NCBI GenBank assembly: GCA_029204225.1
Contig: CM055101.1
Coordinates: forward strand, 59,130,094-59,194,093
Direction of reading: 5' to 3'
DNA: 64,000 nt
Source of the DNA: Diphasiastrum complanatum
Taxonomy: Eukaryota > Streptophyta > Lycopodiopsida > Lycopodiales > Lycopodiaceae
Each line of letters opens with the position of its first letter. Within the stretch, counting starts at the first letter, position 1. The position numbers and the translations under genes were made by a program. Positions 44,705-56,209 of the stretch are shown in pieces. The notes below the pieces were generated by a model. That model ran no database searches, was not told where the DNA came from, and saw only the letters and a program-made list of their open reading frames with translations.

Positions 44705-44967
44705 CTCCTCCTCACAACTAGTTTGAAAATAACATAGACTTGCTTATCAATTGTAGGGCTGATCTTTATTTCACAAAAGCAGCTCTTTGAAGTGTTTTAG
44801 TAGGGATATCAGCAACACATTCACCACTTGCCACATGCTCCAAAGATTGCACCTTTTCTCTCACAAAATGATGAGAGATCTCAATATGCTTTGACTTGCA
44901 TGGAAGATTGGGTTGGTTGCAAGGTGTTGGGCTAAAATGTTGTCATTATAAAGAGTTGGAACAACAT

Positions 44968-47377
44968 CTAAAACTTTCTATCCCTTTTATCACCTACAAA
45001 ATCCGAGTCACTAAAGGCATGCAAATCAATGACATCCCCTCTATAGAGAATTCCACGATCTAGAGTGCCCAAGAAGTATCTCAAGATCCTTTTTGCACTT
45101 TTCCAATATATGATCAATGGATCTTGCATATATCGACTTAGCCTACACACACTAAAGCGTAGATCAGGTCTAGTTATGGTGATCTACATTAAGGAACCTA
45201 TAAGTTGCCTATAAAGAGTGATGTCTATAAAGGATGCTTCATCACTTTTATTGAGCACTTTTACATCTTGCTTCATTGGTTTCTACATGCTTGCAATCTT
45301 GCATCTTAAATCTATTGAGCAAACTTTGAGCATACTTAGATTGACTAATGAAGATGAAATCTGAACCTTTAAGTACTTCTATGCCCAAAATAAAGTGAAG
45401 TTGAAGATCTACCATTTTAAATTCTAGAGATAGATTTTTCTTGGTTTTCTCAATGCCATCCATGTTATCACCACTAAGTATGATGTCATCTGTTAAAGAT
45501 TTCAGATCCTAAACTTTATGTACAAGCTTGGATCATACTCACTTTCAGTGAATCCAATAGAAACTAGAAAATTATTGAGTCTTGAATTCCAAGACCTTGA
45601 TGCTTGCTTCAAGCCATACAAGCTCCTTTGAAGATGGCATACTTTACCTTCCATCCCAAGCTTGATGAAGTCTTGGGGCTGCTCCATGAAGATGCCTTCC
45701 TCCAAATAACCATTAAGGAATGCATTAGAAACATCCATCTGGAAAAGCATCCAACCAAAATGTGCAAGTGCTAGAAGTAACCTTATGGTGACCATCTTGG
45801 CCACGGGTGAAAATGTTTCTTCATAGTCTATGACCCTAGCTTGAGCATATCCTTTGGCAACTAACCTTGCCTTTTGCTTGTTTACACTTCCATCCATGTT
45901 GAGTTTTAGCTTGAAAACCCATTTACATCCAATCACATTCTTAAGTGGTCTATCAACAAGGATCCATGTGCCATTTTCCATCAAAGCATTGTATTCATCT
46001 AACATTGTTTGGAACTACTCTTTGGAACTTAATGCATCTTCTACACGTGAAGGTTCTTCAAAACCTGAAATGAGTGCAAATGATGAAGATGTATTACCCT
46101 CGGCTTGCTTGCCCTTGTCTTGGTATGTGAGCCTCATTGTCTTCATTCTTACCCTTGATGACCTCCTTGGAGTGATTGGTACACTTGGCTCTTGCTCCTC
46201 CTCAAGATCTAGATTATCTTGATCCTCGGACACCTCCCTCTTGATAGGTGATTTGACTGAGCCATCAACAAGCTTATGCATCTTATTCTCATCAAATATG
46301 ACATCTCTAGAAACCAAAAACTTGTTTGAAGATGGAATGTATAACTTTTATCCTTTGCTTGCATTGCCATACCTGAGCATGATCCCTTTGATTGATGATG
46401 GATCTTCCTTGGTCCTTGTCTCAAAATGTGTATGGACATAGAAAATGCATCCAAACACCCCCCTTTAAGTCCTTGATTGGGCTTCCTCCCATACAAGACT
46501 TCAAATGGTGTTTTGCCTTCAATAGAGGTACATGGAACTCTATTCATCCAATGGTTAGCACAAGCAAGGGATTCTCCTAAATAATACTTCGGTAAACATG
46601 CATCAATCCTTAAACCTTTAGAACATCACATAATGTCCTATTCCTCCTCTTGGCTACCCCATTTTGTTAAGGGGTATAGGGACAACACAACTCCTTTTTA
46701 ATCCCGTCTTGATCACAAAAATCCTTAAATTCATTGGAGATATACTCTCCACCATTATCACTCCTGTGATTATGATGCTTTTCAACAAAGGCTTTGAACT
46801 TTACAAAACTTTCAAGCACTCATGCTTTAGATGTAAGCAAGAAAACCCAACAAAACCTTGAGTAATCATCAATAAATATAACGAACATGGTGGCACCTCC
46901 ATTGGACTTAAGTACTTGCAAAGTGTACGTCCGAGTGGATCAACTCAAGTTGGTGAGTTGACTTTGTAATGGAGCTTGAGAATGCTTTCCTATGTGTCTT
47001 TGAAAGGGCACATGCTTCACACACTTTATCCTCTTTTGCCAAGGATCTTGGAAGTCCTAAGGCAAGCTCCTCCTTGCCACATGACCTCCATTGAGCTTGG
47101 GTTGATGTGGCTTGTGCCACAAATCATAGTTGGAAAACTTGGTCTCCTCGGCTAGGATCACAACATTAGCATCCACATAGGCATCTAGTTTGAACAATCT
47201 TCCAAACCTTATGCCTCTAGAAATGATCTTTCCATCCCTCTTGATGTTACATGCATTTGTGGTGAACTCCAACAGAAATCCATTTTCAACTAGCAATTGG
47301 CCTACACTAAGCAAGTTCTTAGTGATGCTAGGAATGTAAAGTACACCATATATCTTGATCTTCTTTGAAGATCCCAA
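44968..47377 (-). pseudogene. Copia B polyprotein remnants, antisense
   Basis: In reading order: GAG-pre-integrase (47377-46908: YGVLYIPSITKNLLSVGQLL, then CEACALSKTHRKAF); integrase pieces (about 46900-46560, then VPCTSIEGKTPFEVLYGRKP at 46547-); a spacer with FEEPSRVEDALSSKEW; RT (46005-45502: NGTWILVDRPLKNVIGCKWV, ARLVAKGYAQ, VSNAFLNGYLEE, SLYGLKQASRSWNS), continuing at 45463-45248; and RNase H (45150-44968: KRILRYFLGTLDRGILY, AFSDSDFVGDKRDRK). Stops and shifts separate the pieces and the RT catalytic region is damaged. Confidence 0.9.
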
Positions 47378-47672
47378 GCATGGCTTCTAAAGTTTTTGAG
47401 GTTTCTATAATGCAATCATTAAGAGGGAATCTTATGAAGGAAAGAGCAATGGAAGATTGGTTCTTGGGAAGATCCAAGGCATGGATCTCACATCTCTTCA
47501 TCAACTCAAAGGACTAGATTTATTAGGATTGATACTCATCTTCCCCTACTCTACTTCATGCTGGCTGAAGAAACAAAATGTTTCTAATTACAAAGCCTTG
47601 CTAGCTTTCAACCCTCAGCCCGACGAAGACATTCGCGAACTCGAAGATCTGGAGACACGAAGCACGAAAAGT

Positions 47673-47790
47673 TTCGCAAACACAAAAGTCAAAGGAAACG
47701 AAGACGAACGGTTCGCGAACACAAAAGTCAAAGAAGACGAAGACGAATGGTTTGCGAACACGAAAGATTCACGAACAAGAATCTTTTGCG
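47673..47790. repeat. 39-bp tandem repeat, about 2.6 copies
   Basis: Units start at 47673, 47712 and 47751. On the plus strand each encodes FANTKVK plus an acidic hexapeptide in an open frame running from 47457 to 47915. On the minus strand it reads as a serine/phenylalanine-rich repeat. Which strand, if either, is coding is unknown. Confidence 0.8.
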
Positions 47791-47915
47791 GTCTAGTACG
47801 AGAGAAGGCAAACAACCAAAACGAAACCAATGACGAAAACGAAACCTTCTCTTGCCTGCACGCTCCAAAGAGTAACAGCAAGATCATGCAAGTACATAGA
47901 AGTACAGATATCTAA

Positions 47916-48100
47916 TCTGATGGTATGACATCAACAGATACATTTTAGGTCATGGCTAATCTGCCACTGTTGTAATTCCCTGATCAGTTGTAGATGTTTA
48001 ATCACTCTAATCTTAGATTCACATAGAGCGACCATACTTACTGGATGATACTTGACATATAGATCAACATAATACACATACAATGTAATGTAATAGTCTG
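47916..48100. other. Intergenic, nothing recognised
   Basis: A short AT-rich linker between the 39-bp repeat and a copia spacer fragment. Confidence 0.35.
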
Positions 48101-48604
48101 ATGCTAGTAAGAACCTATCATGATGGTGGAACCTATCTTTTGCTTCATGATGGTGGCATTGTTTTCACTAACCTTTGTGGAGATTCGAGATCAAGCATTG
48201 ATGAGATCTTGTTGGATCAAGAACATATGTTTGAGAGGGAGTATTTCCAGAGGTTCAGGTCTAAAGATATTCATGCCTTTGATATGTTTGATGATCAAGA
48301 GAAAGGTAAGCAAGTGGAAGTGACACACTTTGCTTTACTCACATGTTTTGGAGAATCTTCTTGTGTAGATGATGCTATGCAAGTGGATATTGGTTCTCAT
48401 GCTGTAAAATCAACTAATGGATCTGGAAAAGAGGTCTTAGTCAATGGCTTTGATGCTCAAGAGGAAGATCAAGAGGTTGATCACAAAGGGAGGAAAGTGA
48501 CCACTTTCTTGCTAGAAACCAACTATCTCCTCATATTCCTTCTTGTTTCACTTCTAATTGATGTCTTAAATGTGTTCAAAAAAAATAGATCAAGGTCCTT
48601 TTAA
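48101..48604 (+). pseudogene. Copia spacer fragment (between integrase and RT)
   Basis: A 167-codon frame contains KGKQVEVTHFALLTCFGESS followed by CVDDAM. This parallels KGKQAEGNTSSSFALISGFE and PSRVEDALSSKE of the antisense copia B element, so it is the tail of an integrase-RT spacer from a related element on the plus strand. The next part (LLETNYLLIFLLVSLLIDVL) is hydrophobic and unrelated, and no RT follows. Confidence 0.55.
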
Positions 48605-49339
48605 CGCTATACTTGAAATTTTGCCCCTAAATATCCTAGACAAAATACTTAACCTTTTGAGAAGACAAATATTCCAAATTTTCACAAGTCTATGGCTACC
48701 ATTCATATCTTACTAATTATACTTGTAGTCTCATATACCATATTACCACTATATTCATATATGAGTAAATAGCTCTTGATGTCATTTATATTTTTATACT
48801 TTGTGCATGCATGTTAAATAACTTTTAGAATCTACAAGATGTTTTAAATGATAAAAATCTTTAGGGATTTTCTTATTCACAACTACATATCAGCTCCTTT
48901 ATTTATCATCTCTCAATCATATAGTTGGAGGCATTTTTGGAAATAAGATATGTAGAGATGCTTGGAGCCACACTTAAAAATCAATCAATATTTTATAGTG
49001 TAAGTTCTGTAATAATGCCTAGATTTTGATAGCATTTGCAAACATCGAGTCTAAGTAACATTTCTTCAATGCATGCCTACAGACTCATCACTGAAATGTG
49101 TGGTAATTCGTGATGCAATTCTGCATATGTTCATGTGTTCAAATAAATGATGTGTGATTAATGTTGACACTTAAATAGTTGTGATTATGTTGTCTGAATG
49201 AGTGGGTCATGAGCTTGTTAGGTTTACTGTAACATGTAGCTTGTAACTATAATTCAAGTGATGTTTGAGGGTCATCATGCTGAAAGGGCTAGGGGTGAGA
49301 GTAAAGATTGTGCTTAGGGTGAAGGTTAACAATTTCACA
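48605..49339. other. Intergenic AT-rich sequence
   Basis: Nothing is recognised. Confidence 0.35.
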
Positions 49340-49580
49340 GTAGCAAGTAAGCATGAGTTATAGCTTCATATATGATTGGACACAAATAATGCATACATAT
49401 GAGGGTGTGTAGAGCTTATTGGTTTGATTGTAATATATTGACCTCACCAGCTAGATTCATCAGCTCACCCAAGTAAGCATTAGTTATAGCTTCATATTTG
49501 GTGGACAAAAATTGTGCACACATATGAGGGTGTGCACAGCTTATTGGTTTGATTGTATATTGTGTTGACCTTACTCTAGA
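49340..49580. repeat. Two-copy tandem repeat, about 124-bp period
   Basis: GTAAGCATGAGTTATAGCTTC at about 49347 recurs as GTAAGCATTAGTTATAGC at about 49471. Both continue through CATATGAGGGTGTG and AGCTTATTGGTTTGATTG with small gaps. Confidence 0.8.
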
Positions 49581-50354
49581 TCCATGGCATCATTTTGGAA
49601 CGAGAACATCATTATGAACGATATTGTTTGGAGCTACAACACGATTCATGATATTGGTGTATTCAAAATGTTGAACCAAAACCTGGAGATTGTTCTGGGC
49701 AGTAGTCAAGTTGCATAACTAGAGTGGAGATGTGTCATGGTTTTCTTAGCTTGGCCTTAATGATGTGATGTATGTTGTGCATATTGTTCATGTACAATGT
49801 GAAGATAGTTGACTTAGCTACAACAACATTGCTGACTACATATTGTGCACACACAATGAACCGATTGAATTAGCTCTTGTAACTATATATGCTTTTATAT
49901 CAAGTTCTATAAGAAGTATCAATAATCCATCTTACATTTGTGACTAATCTTATAAATCTGTACTTTTGATTCACTCATAATTCGATCCGAGAAAAAGATC
50001 AATATGCCTAATTGGGTGTGCCAATGAACATCAATAAATCACCTGCTTGGATCAATTATGTAAGTAGTCTTACCCTAGTTAGTCCTTGAAGAAACAAGAC
50101 ACAAATGGCCACCAACTGCTTGAATATTATGATACTCATTCTACACTGAAGCTTTAGTCTTACACTCTTTAGTAGAGAAATACATAGTAGAGTGAAAGAT
50201 TGTGTGAAACAGGGAATCAGTCACAAGCTCGCATAATTCTGGTAATATAAGAAACTGCAGCTAACTAGTGAGCTACTTAAAAGCCTCCTTCTACACATAA
50301 ATAGCTACATGCAAACTGAAATATTTTAAAGATTGAGACAATTGGCTATGCAAT
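49581..50354. other. Intergenic, 3' flank of the Gnk2-like gene
   Basis: No gene is seen. The 3' UTR of the minus-strand Gnk2-like gene must lie in the right part; no perfect AATAAA is present on that strand close by. Confidence 0.35.
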
Positions 50355-50741
50355 TCAGAAATCAGTATCCTGGAACTGGACAGAACAGTCATTTGGCATG
50401 TTCAGGATGCCAATAAGAGGAGATCCACAGAAACGCCATAGATTGTTCACCAGAAACTTGAGACAACTGCTGCATACACGGGCTGCTAAGGATATGGTGC
50501 AGGAACCCAATCCGTATGCTATGGTTCCTCCTTCTGAATGCTGAGTCTTGTACATGTAATCCTTTGTCAGACAGGTCTTTCTCTCAATATCTGCAAATAC
50601 ATGCTGCAAGTTCTGAAAGTAAGAGCTTCCAGGAGGTATATCCTCAACAGCACAGTTGGCCTGTACTTCCGCTGAATCCCACGCATAGGCGTTTAGTAGT
50701 AACATGCTGAAGATTGCAAAGAGTAAAAATTTATTGTTCAT
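50355..50741 (-). CDS. Secreted single-domain Gnk2-like (DUF26) cysteine-rich protein
   Basis: One exon, 128 residues from the second in-frame ATG. Residues 1-20 (MNNKFLLFAIFSMLLLNAYA) form a clear signal peptide, so this start is chosen over an ATG 66 bp upstream (50807), which would add 22 residues before the signal. The mature part has the plant-specific motif C-X8-C-X2-C (C81, C90, C93) plus C30, C105 and C119, as in ginkbilobin-2, an antifungal mannose-binding lectin of ginkgo seed; IAYG and LVNNLW also fit. Likely extracellular. A seventh cysteine (C57) is extra. The three residues that contact mannose in ginkbilobin-2 (Asn, Arg, Glu) are Ala31, Leu113 and Gln124 in my alignment, so the same sugar binding is unlikely. 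Function is otherwise unknown. Confidence 0.88.
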   Translation of the reverse strand: MNNKFLLFAIFSMLLLNAYAWDSAEVQANCAVEDIPPGSSYFQNLQHVFADIERKTCLTKDYMYKTQHSEGGTIAYGLGSCTISLAARVCSSCLKFLVNNLWRFCGSPLIGILNMPNDCSVQFQDTDF

Positions 50742-50889
50742 TGCTGAATGTGCAACAGATCTCTGATGCTTAATCAATAAAATTGCCTCAAGTGAGTTCC
50801 AGCTCATGGTGCAAAGACGTTGAGAGACAGACAGCCAGAGAGATTATAAACGGAAAGATGATATTGATCGATATAGCTAACTTTCGGCC

Positions 50890-50897
50890 TTTTATAA
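50890..50897 (-). promoter_or_regulatory. Candidate TATA box of the Gnk2-like gene
   Basis: TATAAAAG on the minus strand lies about 150 bp before the chosen start codon. This would put transcription start near 50860 and include the upstream in-frame ATG (50807) in the transcript. Confidence 0.5.
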
Positions 50898-52124
50898 CGA
50901 AGTCTGGGATCGCTGATGAGCAAGTAGAGTAGTAAGAAAGAAAATGAAGTTAGAGAAAAGAAGTCTGTCGCTTAAGGATAGTGTAATACTTAGCTAGAGC
51001 GTGCATCTTCTTATACTCTTCACCCCAAGTTTCTGGTTGATTTTCACTCTTAATAGTAAAAGATTCGAAAGAATAAAGGAGTCCACTTTCCAGTAGCAGC
51101 AGTGATGAGGAGTCCGCAAATGAAAATTATGAACAAAATCCACAATGGATTCTGAAAGGAGGAGCTCGAAAATTCTGCAATTATGGCTTCCACTACCTAC
51201 TTCCCACCTACTCTGTCTATCTCTCTCACAGAATCAAAAACTTGTCATATTTATGAAGGCTGCACGTGCTCATCAGCCAAATGGTATAACGTGTTCTCGT
51301 TATCCTCAAAGAGAAGCAAACGCTCCTCCTGACCATTCTTCCTGCTCATTGTTGTCCCAGTAGGTTTCCTTCCTTCAGCTGGAAAGAGGTTGTGTGTTAA
51401 TCACGAGGATAGAAGCATCGCCTTACGGAAGAAAGGATTCTGTTCTAGTGGCATATCACGAGGCTGCTGCATATGCATTCACTGTACTGTTTCAGCAACT
51501 GCCAGCTAATTACTTCCATCTGCATGTGAACTTATTGCAGCAATCACTCAGACTCCATGATTCATGAATGATTCTGTTGCCTTTTCGATAGATAGCCCAC
51601 ATAATCAAACCTCATACACCACCAGATTCTACAGTTTTTTGCTTTGAATGCTTGAATTTCCCAATTCGATTTCACTTTGTTAGCTACCAATATATAAACA
51701 CTAAATAGAGTTTGCATCTTATAAATCCTTGTTAAGGACTGCATCTTATGAACACTTTGTAAAGATTTGGTGGATTGAAGCTGAACTCCTGACATCAAGG
51801 AGAGCAAAGAAAGTACTCTTAACCAATTGAGCACTTATCAGGGAGGAATTTTTAGGTGGGAAAGCTTTGAGACCAATTAAGCACAAATTTAGAGTCACTC
51901 TTGGCATTTATAGTTTAAGTTCATGATTTTCCAAGTACTAAACTTGATTGTCTTCTTTTTTATTCACAATATTGATGATAATTTCATATCAAGAATTCAA
52001 TAGTCACTACTTTCTAATTCAAAACTAAGTTCTCAAGTTTTTACATTCACAAATTTAATCAATAATCTAGTCATAATCTCACATTTGGAATTTTGTCATT
52101 GTAAATTTTAACTTGGCTACTCTT
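50898..52124. other. Upstream flank of the Gnk2-like gene
   Basis: Promoter-side sequence with no other gene seen. Open frames here are short and featureless. Confidence 0.35.
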
Positions 52125-52149
52125 ACACGCACACACGCACACGCACGCG

Positions 52150-52182
<33 letters not shown>
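52125..52182. repeat. (CA)n/(CG)n microsatellite
   Basis: ACACGCACACACGCACACGC passes into (GC)n and then (AC)n, ending at a TATG/TGTA run. Confidence 0.95.
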
Positions 52183-52183
<1 letters not shown>

Positions 52184-53828
52184 TATGTATATGTATAAAT
52201 GTACATGTAAGTGTGTAGTTCTCAAAATTGATGTTTTTAATTATATATTGGGGAATTTCAAATTGTGACATCATCAATCATGAATATAGTGGTAATATTT
52301 TTATTATTGTAGTCAAAATTAGATTTTGCAATTAGACGTCTTCATATTGATGATGTGTTCATTACTTCACGTCATGTCACATTTTTTTGATCTTGACTGT
52401 AGTCACAATGATACATTCACATCAAAATTAATAATCATATTGAAGCCTTAACACTAGATGGTTATAGCAGACTTGAGCAACTTTAAGTCCTTTTATAGAA
52501 AAATTGGGCAGGATATACAAAGTTTTATGGGTGCATAGTTCACTATGTTATACTACCATATGAAGTACTATGTCACTCAAAATTTTGGGTTTTGAAAATG
52601 AGCATTTTGTGACCTACATTCAACTAGTCAAAGTTTGAAAGTCTTTTTCTTCCATAGAAGATTCCTCAATTTAGATGATTTTTGTTATATATTGGCACCA
52701 TAATTTTGTCATTCAACATTCCAAAAGGTAGGGCTATTATGAGGTATCATAAATCGAAATTGTGAGGAAAAATCTACAAGACAAAATATTTTTTTGGATT
52801 CTTTTATTCTATTTTTTTTTCTTGTTGATGTTTTGCATTTGATCAAGATTAGTTGTTGTTGACTATAAACTTTTATAGTGCAGAGCATGCAATTGGGCAA
52901 TATCATTAAAATGTGTCTTGAAACTAGAACTCTTGTTGTATGAAAAAAATAAAAAGTGTCTTAAAGGACGATGAGGCATCCTAAGATAAAAATGTTCACT
53001 TTTACAACTATAGTGTGAATATCCATAAATGAATGAACTCATTATTCTACATTATGATCATGTATCACCTATTTGAAATCACAGTCTCAATAATTCACAA
53101 TAATAAGCAATATTTTTACAACTTTACATGCTCTCATTTCCTTGATTCCAATTCTTAGTGCCAAGTGTCAAATCTTGCATCTTGAATATCTTGCGGGTTT
53201 GAAATTAGTTCATAAATAAAACCTTTTAGAAGTTTTATGTCACCAAAAATTACTAAAAAATATTTACATTTAATCAATTATCAATAATTGACAAACTTCA
53301 CGTACATATTCATCATAAACCCTTATCGAGATACTTTGAATGAGCAATTCCAATGTTTGTAAACAAAGGTAAATCCAAGTTTCAATCATATGGCTTACTT
53401 CTCATGCCTCAATTCAACAAATTCCTACAATTACCATAATTTTTTTTTATTGTATAGCTTATGGTTTTTCTTATTGATGATTCAATTACACTACTCTTAA
53501 TAATGAGAAATCAATCATGCCTAAACTTTTTTCCATATGATAATATCAATCTATGTCAATACTAATCACAGGCATTATCTTCTTCTCTGTTTGTGAAATG
53601 TTATTGGATGGAGCAATCTGCTTAGTTATTCTCTATTTTTTACTTATTTCAGCTGCTAATTTATATGACTTTTTTGTGGAGAATTCATACAATGAAAAAT
53701 TCAATTTTTCTTTTTGATGCTAACTTGAAATTCCTAACTAGAACTTGTTTGTGAAAAATGTTTTTTCTCATTATTATTTTTTAGGGCCTATGCTTGAATT
53801 TAAGTACATTATTAACAGAAACTTGTTC
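52183..53828. other. Intergenic AT-rich sequence
   Basis: About 1.6 kb, strongly AT-rich. No gene or element is recognised. Confidence 0.35.
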
Positions 53829-54488
53829 TGTTAAAATTACACAAGCTAGTTTGTAGTTTCCACTTGTAAATTGCATTGAGGCCATGTTGTGAGATATCAC
53901 ACGTGCCAAAAGCATAGGATACTTTCTTCTAAGTCAAATCAATAACCTAGCTTTGGAATGGTTCCTTTGGAATGAGGCCAACATGTGCATAGATAGGCTA
54001 GAGAGATTCTAGGAGCTAAAAATAGCAATTTTTAGATTGTTTTGGATCTCAAGATCTTGACCCCCAATTAGGGTGGGCCTTATGACCCAATAGGTTAAAC
54101 ATTAGGTTTAGGTTATGGATGGATCAAAGGAAGCCCTAAATGCTCAGATCTGAATCATCCATCCAATTATGAGTAAAATCGAGATCTTCCTTCATGACTA
54201 GTTTTTGTCTATCTTCTGAATGATGATTGCTATTGCCATATGGATTTTTGTAATCATTAGATGAGTTTGAAGGTGCAGGTATAGTACTCAGGTAGAAGCA
54301 AGCTATACACTCACACATGTGAAGAGTTTAGCATGATTTTGGAGCCAATTTGTGGAGTTCAAGCCAAGATAAGCTAGAAATCAATGCATTGATTAGAATC
54401 TAGCTATTAGATCTTGATTGGATCTTAAGTAGGTGCTTTCTCCATCATTTCTAGGACCAATTGGGATTATTTTGCTACATTTTTACCA
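53829..54488 (+). repeat. 5' LTR of copia B, sense copy
   Basis: Aligns along its length with the antisense LTR at 44054-44704. It lacks the short segment that carries the TATA-like box there. Confidence 0.8.
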
Positions 54489-55308
54489 CGGTATTAGAGC
54501 CATCCCAAGAAATGAGCTAGAATCATAGTTTTGATGCAATTCAAGCATTGATTGTTATCTAGACACAATCTATGATTTGTACCTTCAATCTTTGATCAAT
54601 TTGAGTGGAGAGGGATCTAATGGTTTTTTACTTATAGGCTTTTTAGCTTCAAAATCCAAGTTGAGGTCATCTCTTATGGATTGGATCAAAATAGCAGAAT
54701 TTTGTGCTCTCTTCTTTTTGATGCTACTCGATTTGTGGAGTCAAGCACAAAGAATAGTTTTCAATCATTCAATAGGAAGGTAGATCATCATTCTTGGTGC
54801 TGTAATAGGTCGTTCTTAGACTTATTGAGTTCATTAAAAGCCAATTTTGGTGTCAAACCAAAGGTTTTGACAAGTACTCATCATAGAATGCAATTCTAGC
54901 TAAGATTGTGTTCAATTTTGCTTGTTTGGAGAATAGTTTGAATTCATTATTGCATAGTGATTCAACTTGATCTTGTAGGGATTATTTGAAGAGGCATTTA
55001 TGTGCATTTGATTTCTTTTGATTTAGCTTAGGTAAATCCAAGCACCTTGTGAAGTCGAGATCAAGGAGGAGGCAATTCTAGATCCATTTTCATTCCAATT
55101 CAAGCTAGTTTCCATTCTTTTTGTCCTAAATAGATTTGATTTGGCTTAAGATCATGTAGTATCTTATTGAGGAGTGAAGTTTTGAGCATTCTCAAGTCCA
55201 TAGGTAGTGGGATAGCTAGTCTTTCAATCATTTCTATTTTGCATCCATTTTTTGTGATCAAGCTCTTGAATAGAGAGAGATGCCTTGCATAAATGAATAT
55301 CTCTTGGA
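53829..55308 (+). mobile_element. Copia B LTR plus leader, sense, cut by copia A copy 3
   Basis: The LTR at 53829-54488 (TGTTAAAATTACACAAG...TTTTACCA) is followed by primer site CGGTATTAGAGCC (54489-54501), a two-change variant of the Met-tRNA site. About 800 bp of leader with no coding similarity follow, ending where copia A copy 3 starts at 55309. The rest of the element is not in the window. Confidence 0.8.
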
Positions 55309-55804
<496 letters not shown>

Positions 55805-56209
55805 TGGTATCATAGCTACCGGATCTACAACAAACTTGTATGTTGGGGCCCTACCAGAAGAGGAGCTTCTCTACTTTTTGATCCTACTAATCTTTCCAAG
55901 TGGAGTTTGGATCAGCTTTTTGGTCTCTTTTCAAATTGAAGGAGGGGGCCCATCACAGATCTTGGAGGAGCAATTTGTGGCACCCAAAAATAAGCATCTC
56001 AAATTTAATTTTTTTGCAGCCAGTTTTCAGCAAGTTTTGTTTGGAGGAGGCCGCTTAAAAATTTGCTACTGATTTTTGGTATTTTACCTTCCTGTTTTTG
56101 TTTTCAGACTTACAGTTGTGAAAGAGGTCGTCCAATATTTAGCATACCCTATTTTGGGTTAGGGCAAATTTGTGGCTGGAAAATTGCAGATTTTCAGCAA
56201 GCAGTAGCT

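Larger units (their letters stand above)
44054..47400 (-). mobile_element. Antisense Ty1/copia element, family B, with 3' LTR
   Basis: On the minus strand, coding remnants from 47377 down to 44968 are followed by a polypurine tract (TGTGAGGAGGAG) and a 3' LTR of 651 bp from 44704 (TGTTAAAATTAC) to 44054 (TTTTTAACA). A related LTR of 660 bp lies in sense orientation at 53829-54488. Gag, protease and the 5' LTR are not found, so the element is truncated on its 5' side near 47400. Confidence 0.85.
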
